Positions 1 to 6,177 of a stretch of 10,023 bases of DNA are shown piece after piece. The position numbers and the translations under genes were made by a program. Positions within the stretch are counted from its first letter, which is position 1; each line of letters begins with the position of its first letter. The notes under the pieces were generated by a model, which was not told the origin of the DNA, did no database searches, and worked only from the letters and a program-made list of their open reading frames with translations. Source of the DNA: Candidatus Omnitrophota bacterium (GTDB lineage: Bacteria > Omnitrophota > Gorgyraeia > Gorgyraeales > Gorgyraeaceae); NCBI GenBank assembly GCA_018817035.1, contig JAHIUV010000114.1, forward strand, positions 1 through 10,023. Reading direction: 5' to 3'.

Positions 1-58
1 GAAAAAATACAGGAGCGACCTTAAAAAAGCGCTTTCATATTTTAAGATAAACGATTGA
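1..58 (+). CDS. C-terminal tail of an unidentified upstream gene (partial)
   Basis: The frame beginning at base 2 is open to a TGA at 56-58 and encodes a short basic C-terminus ending ALSYFKIND. I prefer this frame because its stop lies only 7 nt before the ATG of the next gene, a usual operon spacing. The other two forward frames also stop before the ATG, at 22-24 and 46-48. Nothing in 18 residues allows a family assignment. The gene would be co-directional and probably co-transcribed with the metallopeptidase-like gene that follows. Confidence 0.45.
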   Translation, partial: KKYRSDLKKALSYFKIND

Positions 59-65
59 GCGGCAT

Positions 66-623
66 ATGGGACGAAAGATAGTCTTTTTTCTGTTTATGAT
101 GTCTTTGATGCTTGCTCCTGCCGGCATTTTACATGCCCAGGAAGAAGGACGCTATGTGTCCGGCAGGTTTTGCAGTGTTTTTTATGAGGAAGGAGTAAGC
201 CTGAGAGAGGTCAATAGGCGCGTTAATCTAAGGTTCTCTGATTTTTACAGCCCCAGGGCTTACAGGGAAAAAGCTGACTTGCCTATGGACCATATCTTAT
301 CAGAGAAATTTGACGCGATATTCGCCAGGGTGGAAGATATACTGGACATGTATCCGTCAAAGGTCCGGGTAAATATAATGATTTATAAAGACAGGAAAGG
401 ACTGGATGCGGCTTACGAAGAGATATTTAATGAGCCCAATACCGCTGTTTCTTTTTATGTCTACAAGACAAATACTATTTATACGACAGTGAAAGCAATG
501 ACAGAAGGGATACTCGCGCATGAAATGGCGCATTGTATAATAGACCATTATTTTGTGATCTTACCCCCAAGAAAAATACAGGAGATGTTAGCGGTGTACG
601 CGGATATACACTTGAAAAATTAA
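66..623 (+). CDS. Small secreted HExxH metallopeptidase-like protein (peptidase MA-like)
   Basis: A 185-residue protein with a Sec signal peptide: basic start (GRK), hydrophobic stretch at about residues 5-22, and a likely signal peptidase I cut after LHA (24/25). The mature part ends in a gluzincin-like zinc site. H152-E153-M-A-H156 is followed by E173 in QEMLAVY, matching the E-x-LA-x-Y third-ligand signature of peptidase MA-like proteins. The chain stops 12 residues after E173, so this is a minimal single-domain form. All three expected ligands and the catalytic Glu are present, so activity is possible, but the substrate is unknown. It would act outside the cytoplasmic membrane. The start is the first ATG that gives a proper signal peptide, although the Shine-Dalgarno is weak (GAG at 57-59). 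The stop codon lies inside the 8-bp target duplication of the adjacent element. The empty site would encode the same stop, so the protein is not truncated by the insertion. Confidence 0.8.
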   Translation: MGRKIVFFLFMMSLMLAPAGILHAQEEGRYVSGRFCSVFYEEGVSLREVNRRVNLRFSDFYSPRAYREKADLPMDHILSEKFDAIFARVEDILDMYPSKVRVNIMIYKDRKGLDAAYEEIFNEPNTAVSFYVYKTNTIYTTVKAMTEGILAHEMAHCIIDHYFVILPPRKIQEMLAVYADIHLKN

Positions 624-624
624 G
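617..624 (+). repeat. Left copy of 8-bp target-site duplication (AAATTAAG)
   Basis: AAATTAAG abuts the left terminal inverted repeat (starting at 625) and recurs exactly at 786-793, abutting the right terminal repeat. It contains the TAA stop (621-623) of the preceding gene. Confidence 0.85.
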
Positions 625-785
625 GTAATCGGTGAATAAACAGGGGAGTATATATCAATATTGTTCGAGCGAGTGAAACGAGTCGAGAACTCTCTGAGAG
701 CACTTCTCGACTACGCTTCGCTCCGCTCGAAGAATATTTGCGCCTGGCAAAAGATTTACAGTACCCCTGATAACTCACCGATTAC
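625..785. mobile_element. 161-bp miniature inverted-repeat transposable element (MITE), possibly IS66-mobilised
   Basis: The ends are inverted repeats: GTAATCGGTGA (625-635) against TCACCGATTAC (775-785), perfect over 11 bp. After 5 poorly matched bases come CAGGGG (641-646) against CCCCTG (764-769), then weaker similarity to about position 656 and its partner near 754. A perfect 8-bp direct repeat flanks both ends. The element has no meaningful reading frame, so it is non-autonomous. The combination of GTAA termini and an 8-bp duplication is, as I recall the family descriptions, typical of IS66-family elements. That assignment is inference, since no transposase is present. The middle is occupied by a long palindrome (657-738). 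The right end sits 19 bp upstream of the -35 box of the next gene, so the insertion probably displaced whatever lay upstream of that promoter. Confidence 0.85.
657..738. repeat. Long imperfect palindrome (REP-like hairpin) inside the MITE
   Basis: Arms 657-689 and 704-738 pair almost throughout. There is a perfect 9-bp inner stem, AGTCGAGAA (681-689) with TTCTCGACT (704-712). The outer part TTCGAGCG pairs with CGCTCGAA, with two bulges and a few mismatches between. The 14-nt loop contains a small CTC/GAG stem. AATATT borders both ends (657-662, 733-738). No T-run follows, so it is not a standard intrinsic terminator, though it would form a strong RNA structure in the 3' region of the metallopeptidase transcript. 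Confidence 0.8.
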
Positions 786-793
786 AAATTAAG
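786..793 (+). repeat. Right copy of 8-bp target-site duplication (AAATTAAG)
   Basis: Exact direct copy of 617-624, immediately outside the right terminal inverted repeat ending at 785. Confidence 0.85.
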
Positions 794-804
794 CAAGAAA
801 TCGC

Positions 805-833
805 TTGCCAAATGTTAGTATTTTTGGTATACT
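805..833 (+). promoter_or_regulatory. Sigma70-type promoter for the gene at 910
   Basis: TTGCCA (805-810, 5/6 to consensus) and TATACT (828-833, 5/6) are separated by exactly 17 nt. Transcription should start near 840, giving a leader of about 70 nt before the ATG at 910. A weak inverted repeat (GCAAG 793-797, CTTGC 804-808) overlaps the -35 region. Confidence 0.7.
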
Positions 834-844
834 TATATAAGTAT
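829..844. promoter_or_regulatory. Candidate operator: perfect 16-bp palindrome over the -10 box and start site
   Basis: ATACTTATATAAGTAT is a perfect dyad with no spacer. It covers most of the -10 box (828-833) and the expected transcription start, a position where a bound dimer would block RNA polymerase. In such AT-rich DNA a chance palindrome is possible. A second weaker dyad, TGTTTAA (853-859) with TTAAACA (868-874), lies in the leader. Confidence 0.4.
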
Positions 845-898
845 TTTAAAAGTGTTTAATTTTATATTTAAACAACAAAATTTTAAAATATAAGATTC

Positions 899-904
899 AG
901 GAGG
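899..904 (+). promoter_or_regulatory. Strong Shine-Dalgarno AGGAGG fixing the start at 910
   Basis: AGGAGG lies 5 nt upstream of the ATG at 910 and confirms that start, which also yields a complete signal peptide. Confidence 0.85.
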
Positions 905-909
905 TCAAT

Positions 910-2349
910 ATGAAAAAGTTTTTATATATAGCTGGGTTGATAGGAATAGTTACTTGTTTTACGGTGCCTCTTTATGCTGAAGGAGGCGCGTGTAAAGCAG
1001 AGTGCAGGGTTGATGAGGGAGTTATATGCCTGGAAAGAGGCCCCTGTGAACCTGAAAATGAATTTTTATTGAATGCGGCAAAAGAATGCAGGGAAGATAA
1101 AACAGCCAAGTATACACCTGTAACAAAATTATTATTCGTGGATATTCTTTCGCAGATAATCAGGTTGGACAGGGAACTTTCAGGAAAATTGGATACCTTG
1201 ACCAATGAGGAAAGATATATCATGGAAGCCAAATTGTTGGAATATAAGGGTATAGATACTTTTGCCGGCAAAGACCCGCTGTCGTCTCTTACGAGAGAAG
1301 AATTGGCAGAGGTGTTAGAGGGTGTAACCATGGAACAGGAGATAGGTCTTTCCAGCGGGTTGCCTAACCAGATGTTTGATTTAAATAACGAAAAGTTTGT
1401 CGTGTATGATGTTGAAATCTATGTTGATGAAGGCAGGGGATTTGAATTGTGGGAAAGGAAGAGCAACCTTGAAAACAGTTCCGCGGATTCCAGATATTAT
1501 ATGGCAAAGCTCAGTTCATGCGGTGACGCAATGATGGCTTTTGGAGATGGAGAGAAAGGCAATATCCCCAAAACAGGATCCAGGATAAAGGCAGAATATA
1601 AATTTTTCGGGAGGAATGACGAAATAGTTACGAAATGCGAAATAGCCATGCTTTTGTCAAATCCTGATGTCGCGAGGTCTTTAAAGGACAGGTATAATCC
1701 GTCAAGACCTCTTACAAAGGCTAATTTCGCGGACCTTCTTATCAAGACAATGCAGTTAAGCAGGAGTTTTCCTAGAGATTACTCTAAATTGAGCGAGGAT
1801 GAGATCTATGCCATTCAGACAAAAGTACTTTTGAAAAGCGGTATCAACATATTCATGGGTTCTGATCCTGAAGAGCTGTTGACGCGCGAGGAGCTCGCGA
1901 AGGTTTTATATGATTTACCCGTGGAAGAAGTCGTAGGCGTCAGCAACGGACAACCAAGGCAATCTTTTGATCTTAATAACGCGGGTTTTATGATCTATGA
2001 TATGCATGTTTATGTCAACGAAGGCCAGGCGTATGAAGAATGGCAGAAGAAGGGTAGTTTTATGGAAAGTTCTTTCTCAAGTAAGGACTATTTCGTAAAG
2101 CTTGATTCAGGAAATTACGCTGACATTTATTTTGGGGATAACAGAAAAGGTAAAATTCCGACAGCTAACTCTCCGGTAAAAGTAAAATATAGATTATATG
2201 CCCCTGTGAACATGTTTACAGAGGATGATATTATATGTGTTTTGAGCAAGTTAAAGCCCATCGCGGAAGCTTATGAACCGCCGCCTTCTCCTCCTTTTGA
2301 TTTTCCGGATCCTCCTGACGGATTTGATGATCCTGCCAGCAACATATAG
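910..2349 (+). CDS. Secreted protein with two 197-residue SLH-like plus beta-domain modules
   Basis: 479 residues. A Sec signal peptide (KK, hydrophobic core, cut after LYA at 23) is followed by a short cysteine-rich segment (C28, C32, C40, C46, C60) likely to form disulfides. Two tandem modules then run about 68-250 and 265-447, in exact 197-residue register: LTREEL at 127 and 324, IYVDEG/VYVNEG at 170 and 367, FGDGEKGNIP/FGDNRKGKIP at 211 and 408. The first part of each module (GI-x(3)-G, then LTREELA) resembles an S-layer homology segment. The second part (YVDEG...FGD-x(3)-G-x-IP-x(2)-x-S) recalls the beta domain of some phage-tail/baseplate-type proteins. Both are motif-level resemblances. 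The chain ends in an acidic, proline-rich tail (from about 455). I infer an envelope-associated structural or adhesive role. It has its own promoter and precedes the glycan genes by 42 nt, so it may be their partner. Exact function is not recognised. Confidence 0.75.
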   Translation: MKKFLYIAGLIGIVTCFTVPLYAEGGACKAECRVDEGVICLERGPCEPENEFLLNAAKECREDKTAKYTPVTKLLFVDILSQIIRLDRELSGKLDTLTNEERYIMEAKLLEYKGIDTFAGKDPLSSLTREELAEVLEGVTMEQEIGLSSGLPNQMFDLNNEKFVVYDVEIYVDEGRGFELWERKSNLENSSADSRYYMAKLSSCGDAMMAFGDGEKGNIPKTGSRIKAEYKFFGRNDEIVTKCEIAMLLSNPDVARSLKDRYNPSRPLTKANFADLLIKTMQLSRSFPRDYSKLSEDEIYAIQTKVLLKSGINIFMGSDPEELLTREELAKVLYDLPVEEVVGVSNGQPRQSFDLNNAGFMIYDMHVYVNEGQAYEEWQKKGSFMESSFSSKDYFVKLDSGNYADIYFGDNRKGKIPTANSPVKVKYRLYAPVNMFTEDDIICVLSKLKPIAEAYEPPPSPPFDFPDPPDGFDDPASNI

Positions 2350-2376
2350 TTTTACAGAGGCAGTTTTGCTTAAATT

Positions 2377-2382
2377 AGGAGA
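2377..2382 (+). promoter_or_regulatory. Shine-Dalgarno AGGAGA supporting the GTG start at 2392
   Basis: AGGAGA lies 9 nt before GTG at 2392. The GTG opens a typical GT4 N-terminus (KIILANKFF), so the rare start codon is well supported. Confidence 0.75.
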
Positions 2383-2391
2383 AGCCCTGTC

Positions 2392-3621
2392 GTGAAGATC
2401 ATTCTTGCTAATAAATTTTTTTATCTTAAAGGCGGATCTGAGTTTGTTTTTTTTGATACCGCTAAATATTTACAAGACAAGGGGCATGAGGTCGTATTTT
2501 TTTCTATGAAACATCCCCAAAACCTGCCTTCGTTATACGATAGATATTTTGTTTCTAACGTAGATTACAGCTCCGGAGGATTAGGGAGCAAGATAAAAGC
2601 GTCTTTAAATGTCTTGTATTCGTTTGAGGCAAAGAAAAAAATAGAAGAACTTATAAAGAGAGAAACTCCCGATATCGCGCATTTACATAATATTTATCAC
2701 CAGATTTCCCCATCCATATTGCACAGCCTTAAGAAGTTTAATATCCCCGTTGTTTTAACGCTCCATGATTATAAAATGGCCTGCGCTTCATACTCCATGT
2801 TATGCAATGGTAAAATTTGCGAGGACTGCAAAGGAGGAAGGTATTATAAGTGTCTGCTAAAAGGATGTTCTGCGGATTCAGGAATAAAGAACCTGTTGGT
2901 CACTATGGAGATGTATTTACATCATAACATGTTGCGCATATATGAGTTAGTGGATATTTTTATTGCGCCTAGCAGGTTCCTGAAGGACAAATTGGAGGAA
3001 ATGGGATTTAAAAGAAAAATAGTTTATTTACCGAATTTTATAAAAACAGAAGAGGTCGTTCCTGAATTCCGCTGGAGTGAAAAATCGATAGTTTATTTCG
3101 GGAGATTATCTAGAGAGAAAGGGCTCTTTGATCTAATAGACGCGGTAAATAATTTTAAGGGGATAACGCTTAAAATTATAGGCAAAGGCCCTCTTAAAGA
3201 AGACATCAGGAATAAAATAGTCGCTGAGAACATTGATAATGTAATGTTATTAGGGTATAAGAAAGAGAAAGAATTGAAGGATGAAATCAGGAAGTCCATG
3301 TTTGTTATATTGCCCTCCACGTGTTTTGAGAATAATCCAAGATCTGTAATAGAAGCATTTGCTCTTGGGAAGCCGGTTGTAGGCTCGAATATCGGAGGGA
3401 TTCCGGAGATGGTTAAGGATGGTCATACGGGATTGACTTTTGAAGCGGGTAATTCACGGGATTTACGTTCAAAGATAGAATATCTTGTGAACAATCCGGA
3501 TAGAATTATTGAGATGGGAAAAAACGCCAGATTGTTCGCGGAAAGCGAGTTCAATGCAGAGAGACATTACGAGAGATTAATGGAAATTTACGATCAAGCC
3601 AGAATGGCGGCGCGCTTATGA
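2392..3621 (+). CDS. GT4-family glycosyltransferase with cysteine-rich insert
   Basis: 409 residues, a GT-B fold retaining glycosyltransferase expected at the cytoplasmic face of the membrane. It should transfer a sugar from a nucleotide donor to a growing glycan. The N-terminal domain shows the acceptor-side glycine loop (LKGGSE, 12-17) and LTLHDYK (122-128). The C-terminal domain shows YFGRLSREKG (235-244) and the GT4 E-x7-E donor signature E313-NNPRSVI-E321, then GKPVVGSNIGGIPE. An insert after HDYK carries six cysteines (C131, C138, C143, C146, C154, C159) in a C-x4-C-x2-C-x7-C-x4-C pattern, suggestive of a metal-binding knuckle seen in a subset of GT4 enzymes. It starts with GTG behind AGGAGA and ends in a 4-nt ATGA overlap with the glycosidase gene, so the two are probably translationally coupled. 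Donor and acceptor sugars cannot be read from sequence. Confidence 0.9.
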   Translation: MKIILANKFFYLKGGSEFVFFDTAKYLQDKGHEVVFFSMKHPQNLPSLYDRYFVSNVDYSSGGLGSKIKASLNVLYSFEAKKKIEELIKRETPDIAHLHNIYHQISPSILHSLKKFNIPVVLTLHDYKMACASYSMLCNGKICEDCKGGRYYKCLLKGCSADSGIKNLLVTMEMYLHHNMLRIYELVDIFIAPSRFLKDKLEEMGFKRKIVYLPNFIKTEEVVPEFRWSEKSIVYFGRLSREKGLFDLIDAVNNFKGITLKIIGKGPLKEDIRNKIVAENIDNVMLLGYKKEKELKDEIRKSMFVILPSTCFENNPRSVIEAFALGKPVVGSNIGGIPEMVKDGHTGLTFEAGNSRDLRSKIEYLVNNPDRIIEMGKNARLFAESEFNAERHYERLMEIYDQARMAARL

Positions 3622-5219
3622 AACTATTTGTCAATAATAGGGTAATGCGGGTATTTTTAGCCGCTTTATTACTATATTTTAGCGGCATTGAGATACTTTT
3701 TGCCAAAGATAGCGTTATTATGGTTTATTGTGATAAGAAAATAGGAGAAGTAAATAATAGAGTCTTTGGAAATAATCAGCTAGCGTATGACCCGGCGACT
3801 TATGAAAACTTTAACGGGGAATATTACGGGTATTCTGACTATGGGGCAGGCATATGGGATCCTAAGCGCAAAAGATCCGTTAAAGAGGTAGTGAATTTAG
3901 CCAAAGAAGCAGGGATGTCTGTTATGAGGTTTCCCGGAGGCTGCGGAGCCCATCATTATGATTGGAGAAGCGCTATCGGAAAAGACAGGGCGCATTTTTT
4001 ATACGGAATAGACGAATTTTTAAGAACCTGCGAAGAAATAAACGCTGAGGCGATTATCACAGTCAGTTATTTTACCGGAAATGAACAAGATGCGGCTGAC
4101 CTGACAGAGTATCTCCTTTCCCCCTGCGACGGGGCTAATCCCAATGGCGGTATAGATTGGGCAAAAAAGAGGGCAGAAAATGGCCACCCATTACCTTATA
4201 GCAATGTGAAGTATTTTGAAATAGGTAATGAAGTCTATCACGGGGATCATAGGAAAATAAAAGAAGTATCTCCTGATGAGTATGGAAACAGATATTTAAA
4301 ATATTATGAATCAATGAAAACCGTTGAGCCTGGTATTGAAATAGGGGTTGTCCTGTGTCCGATATATTGGAAAAATTGGAATAAAAGGGTTTTGAATATA
4401 ATAAAAGATAAGGTGGATTTTGGCATTATCCACACGTATCCTTCGCCCGAAGAAGGGGATTTAGAGTCGATGAAGCCAAAGCAGATTTTTGAAATATCTT
4501 TGGGCGTGCCTATTTTTAAAGACGAAGCTGAGTTCCAAAATATATTAAAACTTTTGAAAGAAAGATCGGGAAAAGACGTCTCGTTAGTGGTTACGGAATA
4601 CAATGGCGGGTTTACCCAGGAAAAGCCTGTTCCGTATAGGCATTGCCTTGGGACAGCTCTTATAAACGCGGAATTATTACGGATTTTTATGAAGCCGGAG
4701 CACAAGATACTCCTGGCGACCTATTGGCAGTTTTGTAACAGTTATTGGGGGATGGTCAAGTCTAAGGAAGACTATGTTACGCATGATTATCGCTACCCTG
4801 TTCATTATATTAAACGCCCTAACTATTATGCGTTTGAACTGTACAATAAGCATTTTGGCTCCGAACTTATAGGCGCAGATGTTGAATGTGATTCCTACAG
4901 GGTAAAAGGGTATGCCATACCTTACCTATCCGTAAACGCAAGTACTAACGCGGACAAAAATAAGGTATATTTGATCGTAATAAACAAAAATCTTGGCAAC
5001 AGTGTTACAGCAACCATTGATTTAAAAGATTTTTATCCTTCCGCAAAAGGCAGTGCCTTTGTTTTAAACGGGCCGGACATTGACTCGACAAATGAAACAA
5101 ACGCTGATAATGTTACGCTCAGGAGCAAGGAATTTAAAATCAAAGACAATCCTTTCGAATTTACATTCGAACCGCATTCTCTCACGGCCATAGAAATAAC
5201 GAGGTACAGGGATGAATAG
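3618..5219 (+). CDS. Secreted GH51-like glycoside hydrolase (alpha-L-arabinofuranosidase-like)
   Basis: 533 residues with a signal peptide (hydrophobic stretch about 11-28, likely cut after LFA at 29), so it acts outside the cytoplasmic membrane. A (beta/alpha)8 catalytic domain contains the family landmarks: MRFPGGC (103-109), YGIDEFL (129-135), the acid/base E205 in FEIGNE, IIHTYP with H272, and the probable nucleophile E327 in VTEYN. An all-beta C-terminal domain (about 430-530) matches the accessory sandwich of GH51. The best reading is a clan GH-A retaining enzyme of the arabinofuranosidase type; a GH39-like or other specificity is possible. ATG at 3618 overlaps the preceding stop (ATGA). 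A later ATG at 3645 would give a shorter signal peptide but has a poorly spaced AGGG. Its place inside a biosynthetic run suggests trimming or release of the glycan made by its neighbours, as for the glycosidase PslG in the Psl locus (analogy only). Confidence 0.82.
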   Translation: MKLFVNNRVMRVFLAALLLYFSGIEILFAKDSVIMVYCDKKIGEVNNRVFGNNQLAYDPATYENFNGEYYGYSDYGAGIWDPKRKRSVKEVVNLAKEAGMSVMRFPGGCGAHHYDWRSAIGKDRAHFLYGIDEFLRTCEEINAEAIITVSYFTGNEQDAADLTEYLLSPCDGANPNGGIDWAKKRAENGHPLPYSNVKYFEIGNEVYHGDHRKIKEVSPDEYGNRYLKYYESMKTVEPGIEIGVVLCPIYWKNWNKRVLNIIKDKVDFGIIHTYPSPEEGDLESMKPKQIFEISLGVPIFKDEAEFQNILKLLKERSGKDVSLVVTEYNGGFTQEKPVPYRHCLGTALINAELLRIFMKPEHKILLATYWQFCNSYWGMVKSKEDYVTHDYRYPVHYIKRPNYYAFELYNKHFGSELIGADVECDSYRVKGYAIPYLSVNASTNADKNKVYLIVINKNLGNSVTATIDLKDFYPSAKGSAFVLNGPDIDSTNETNADNVTLRSKEFKIKDNPFEFTFEPHSLTAIEITRYRDE

Positions 5220-6177
5220 TAAATTACACGCTTCAATTATTGTGACTTACAGATGTAACGCGAGATGCAATATGTGTAATGCCTGGAAATATCCGGCTAA
5301 CCGCTCGGAAGAGATAGGGATAGATACGATAGAGAAACTTCCCCGGATGTTTTTTACTAATATCACCGGAGGCGAACCTTTTATGCGCGAAGATTTGCCG
5401 GAGATAGTCAATGCCTTAAGGAGAAAAACAGAGCGTATTGTCATAAGCACAAACGGGTATTTCAGCGACAGGATAATAGCTTTATGCAGGGAATATCCTG
5501 ATGTCGGGATAAGGATCAGCATTGAAGGATTAGCAAAGACGAATGATGAGATCCGTGGGATACCGAACGGGTTCGAGAGGTCTTTGAAGACGTTATCGGA
5601 ACTACGGGATCTGGGGATCAAGGATATTGGTTTTGCTATGACGGTACAGGATTTAAATTGCGGCGACCTGGTCCCACTGTATCTTTTAGCCAAAAAGATG
5701 GGGTATGAGTTTGCTACAGCCGCTGTCCATAACTCACATTATTTTCATAAAACCGATAATAAAATAGAAGATCCGGAAAAAGTAAATTCTGAATTAAAAA
5801 AACTGGCCGGGTTGATGCTTAAGTCTAAAAATGTAAAAGAATGGTTCAGGGCTTATTTTAATTACGGCCTGATGAATTATGTAAGGGGCAATAAACGCAT
5901 TCTTCCCTGCGAAATGGGGCGGGATGGTTTTTTTCTGGATAGCGCAGGGGATGTTTTGGTATGCAATGGCATGGATGAAAAACAGCCTTTAGGTAATCTA
6001 AAAGAACAATCTTGGGATGAGATCTGGAATAGCAAACGGGCAAAAGAGGTCAGGCAAATGGTCGCGGATTGCAAAAAAAACTGCTGGATGATAGGGAGCG
6101 TTGCCCCTGCTATGAGGCATCATCCTGTAAGGCCCGCGTTATGGGTATTAAAAAATAAGGCAAGGCACCTATTATGA
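5212..6177 (+). CDS. Radical SAM protein with SPASM/twitch-like C-terminal domain
   Basis: 321 residues. The N-terminal radical SAM core has C15-x3-C19-x2-C22 binding the [4Fe-4S] cluster, then GGEP (53-56) for SAM binding, ISTNG (78-82) and RISIEG (101-106). The C-terminal part has four cysteines, C233, C251, C287 and C291, in a LPC...VLVCNGM...GNL...W arrangement, typical of SPASM/twitch auxiliary cluster domains but with fewer cysteines than a full seven-cysteine SPASM. There is no signal peptide, so it is cytoplasmic. The start overlaps the glycosidase gene by 8 nt, with GAGG (5201-5204) 7 nt upstream. Such enzymes often modify peptides, but no precursor peptide gene is seen here. Between a glycosidase and a glycosyltransferase, modification of a sugar, lipid carrier or protein acceptor for glycan assembly is a reasonable guess. 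The reaction is unassigned. Confidence 0.88.
   Translation: MNSKLHASIIVTYRCNARCNMCNAWKYPANRSEEIGIDTIEKLPRMFFTNITGGEPFMREDLPEIVNALRRKTERIVISTNGYFSDRIIALCREYPDVGIRISIEGLAKTNDEIRGIPNGFERSLKTLSELRDLGIKDIGFAMTVQDLNCGDLVPLYLLAKKMGYEFATAAVHNSHYFHKTDNKIEDPEKVNSELKKLAGLMLKSKNVKEWFRAYFNYGLMNYVRGNKRILPCEMGRDGFFLDSAGDVLVCNGMDEKQPLGNLKEQSWDEIWNSKRAKEVRQMVADCKKNCWMIGSVAPAMRHHPVRPALWVLKNKARHLL

Noticed and set aside
657..738. Palindrome as a Rho-independent terminator of the metallopeptidase gene
   Set aside because: The stem is long and bulged and is not followed by a T-run. The MITE context explains it better, though it could still affect RNA stability.
793..808. GCAAG/CTTGC hairpin as a terminator
   Set aside because: The stem is only 5 bp, has no T-run and overlaps the -35 box.
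972..1331. Antisense open frame of 119 codons inside the duplicated secreted-protein gene
   Set aside because: It is a mirror of a well-supported + strand gene, with no Shine-Dalgarno, promoter or recognisable domain.
2350..2391. Separate promoter for the first glycosyltransferase
   Set aside because: TTTACA at 2351-2356 has no -10 box at 16-18 nt; the nearest, TTAAAT, is only 13 nt away. Co-transcription from 805-833 is simpler.
4304..4705. Antisense open frame of 133 codons opposite the GH51-like gene
   Set aside because: It lies wholly within the catalytic domain coding region, and its translation has no family resemblance.
5247..5693. Antisense open frame of 148 codons opposite the radical SAM gene
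   Set aside because: It overlaps the codons for the CxxxCxxC and GGEP motifs, so it is a shadow frame.
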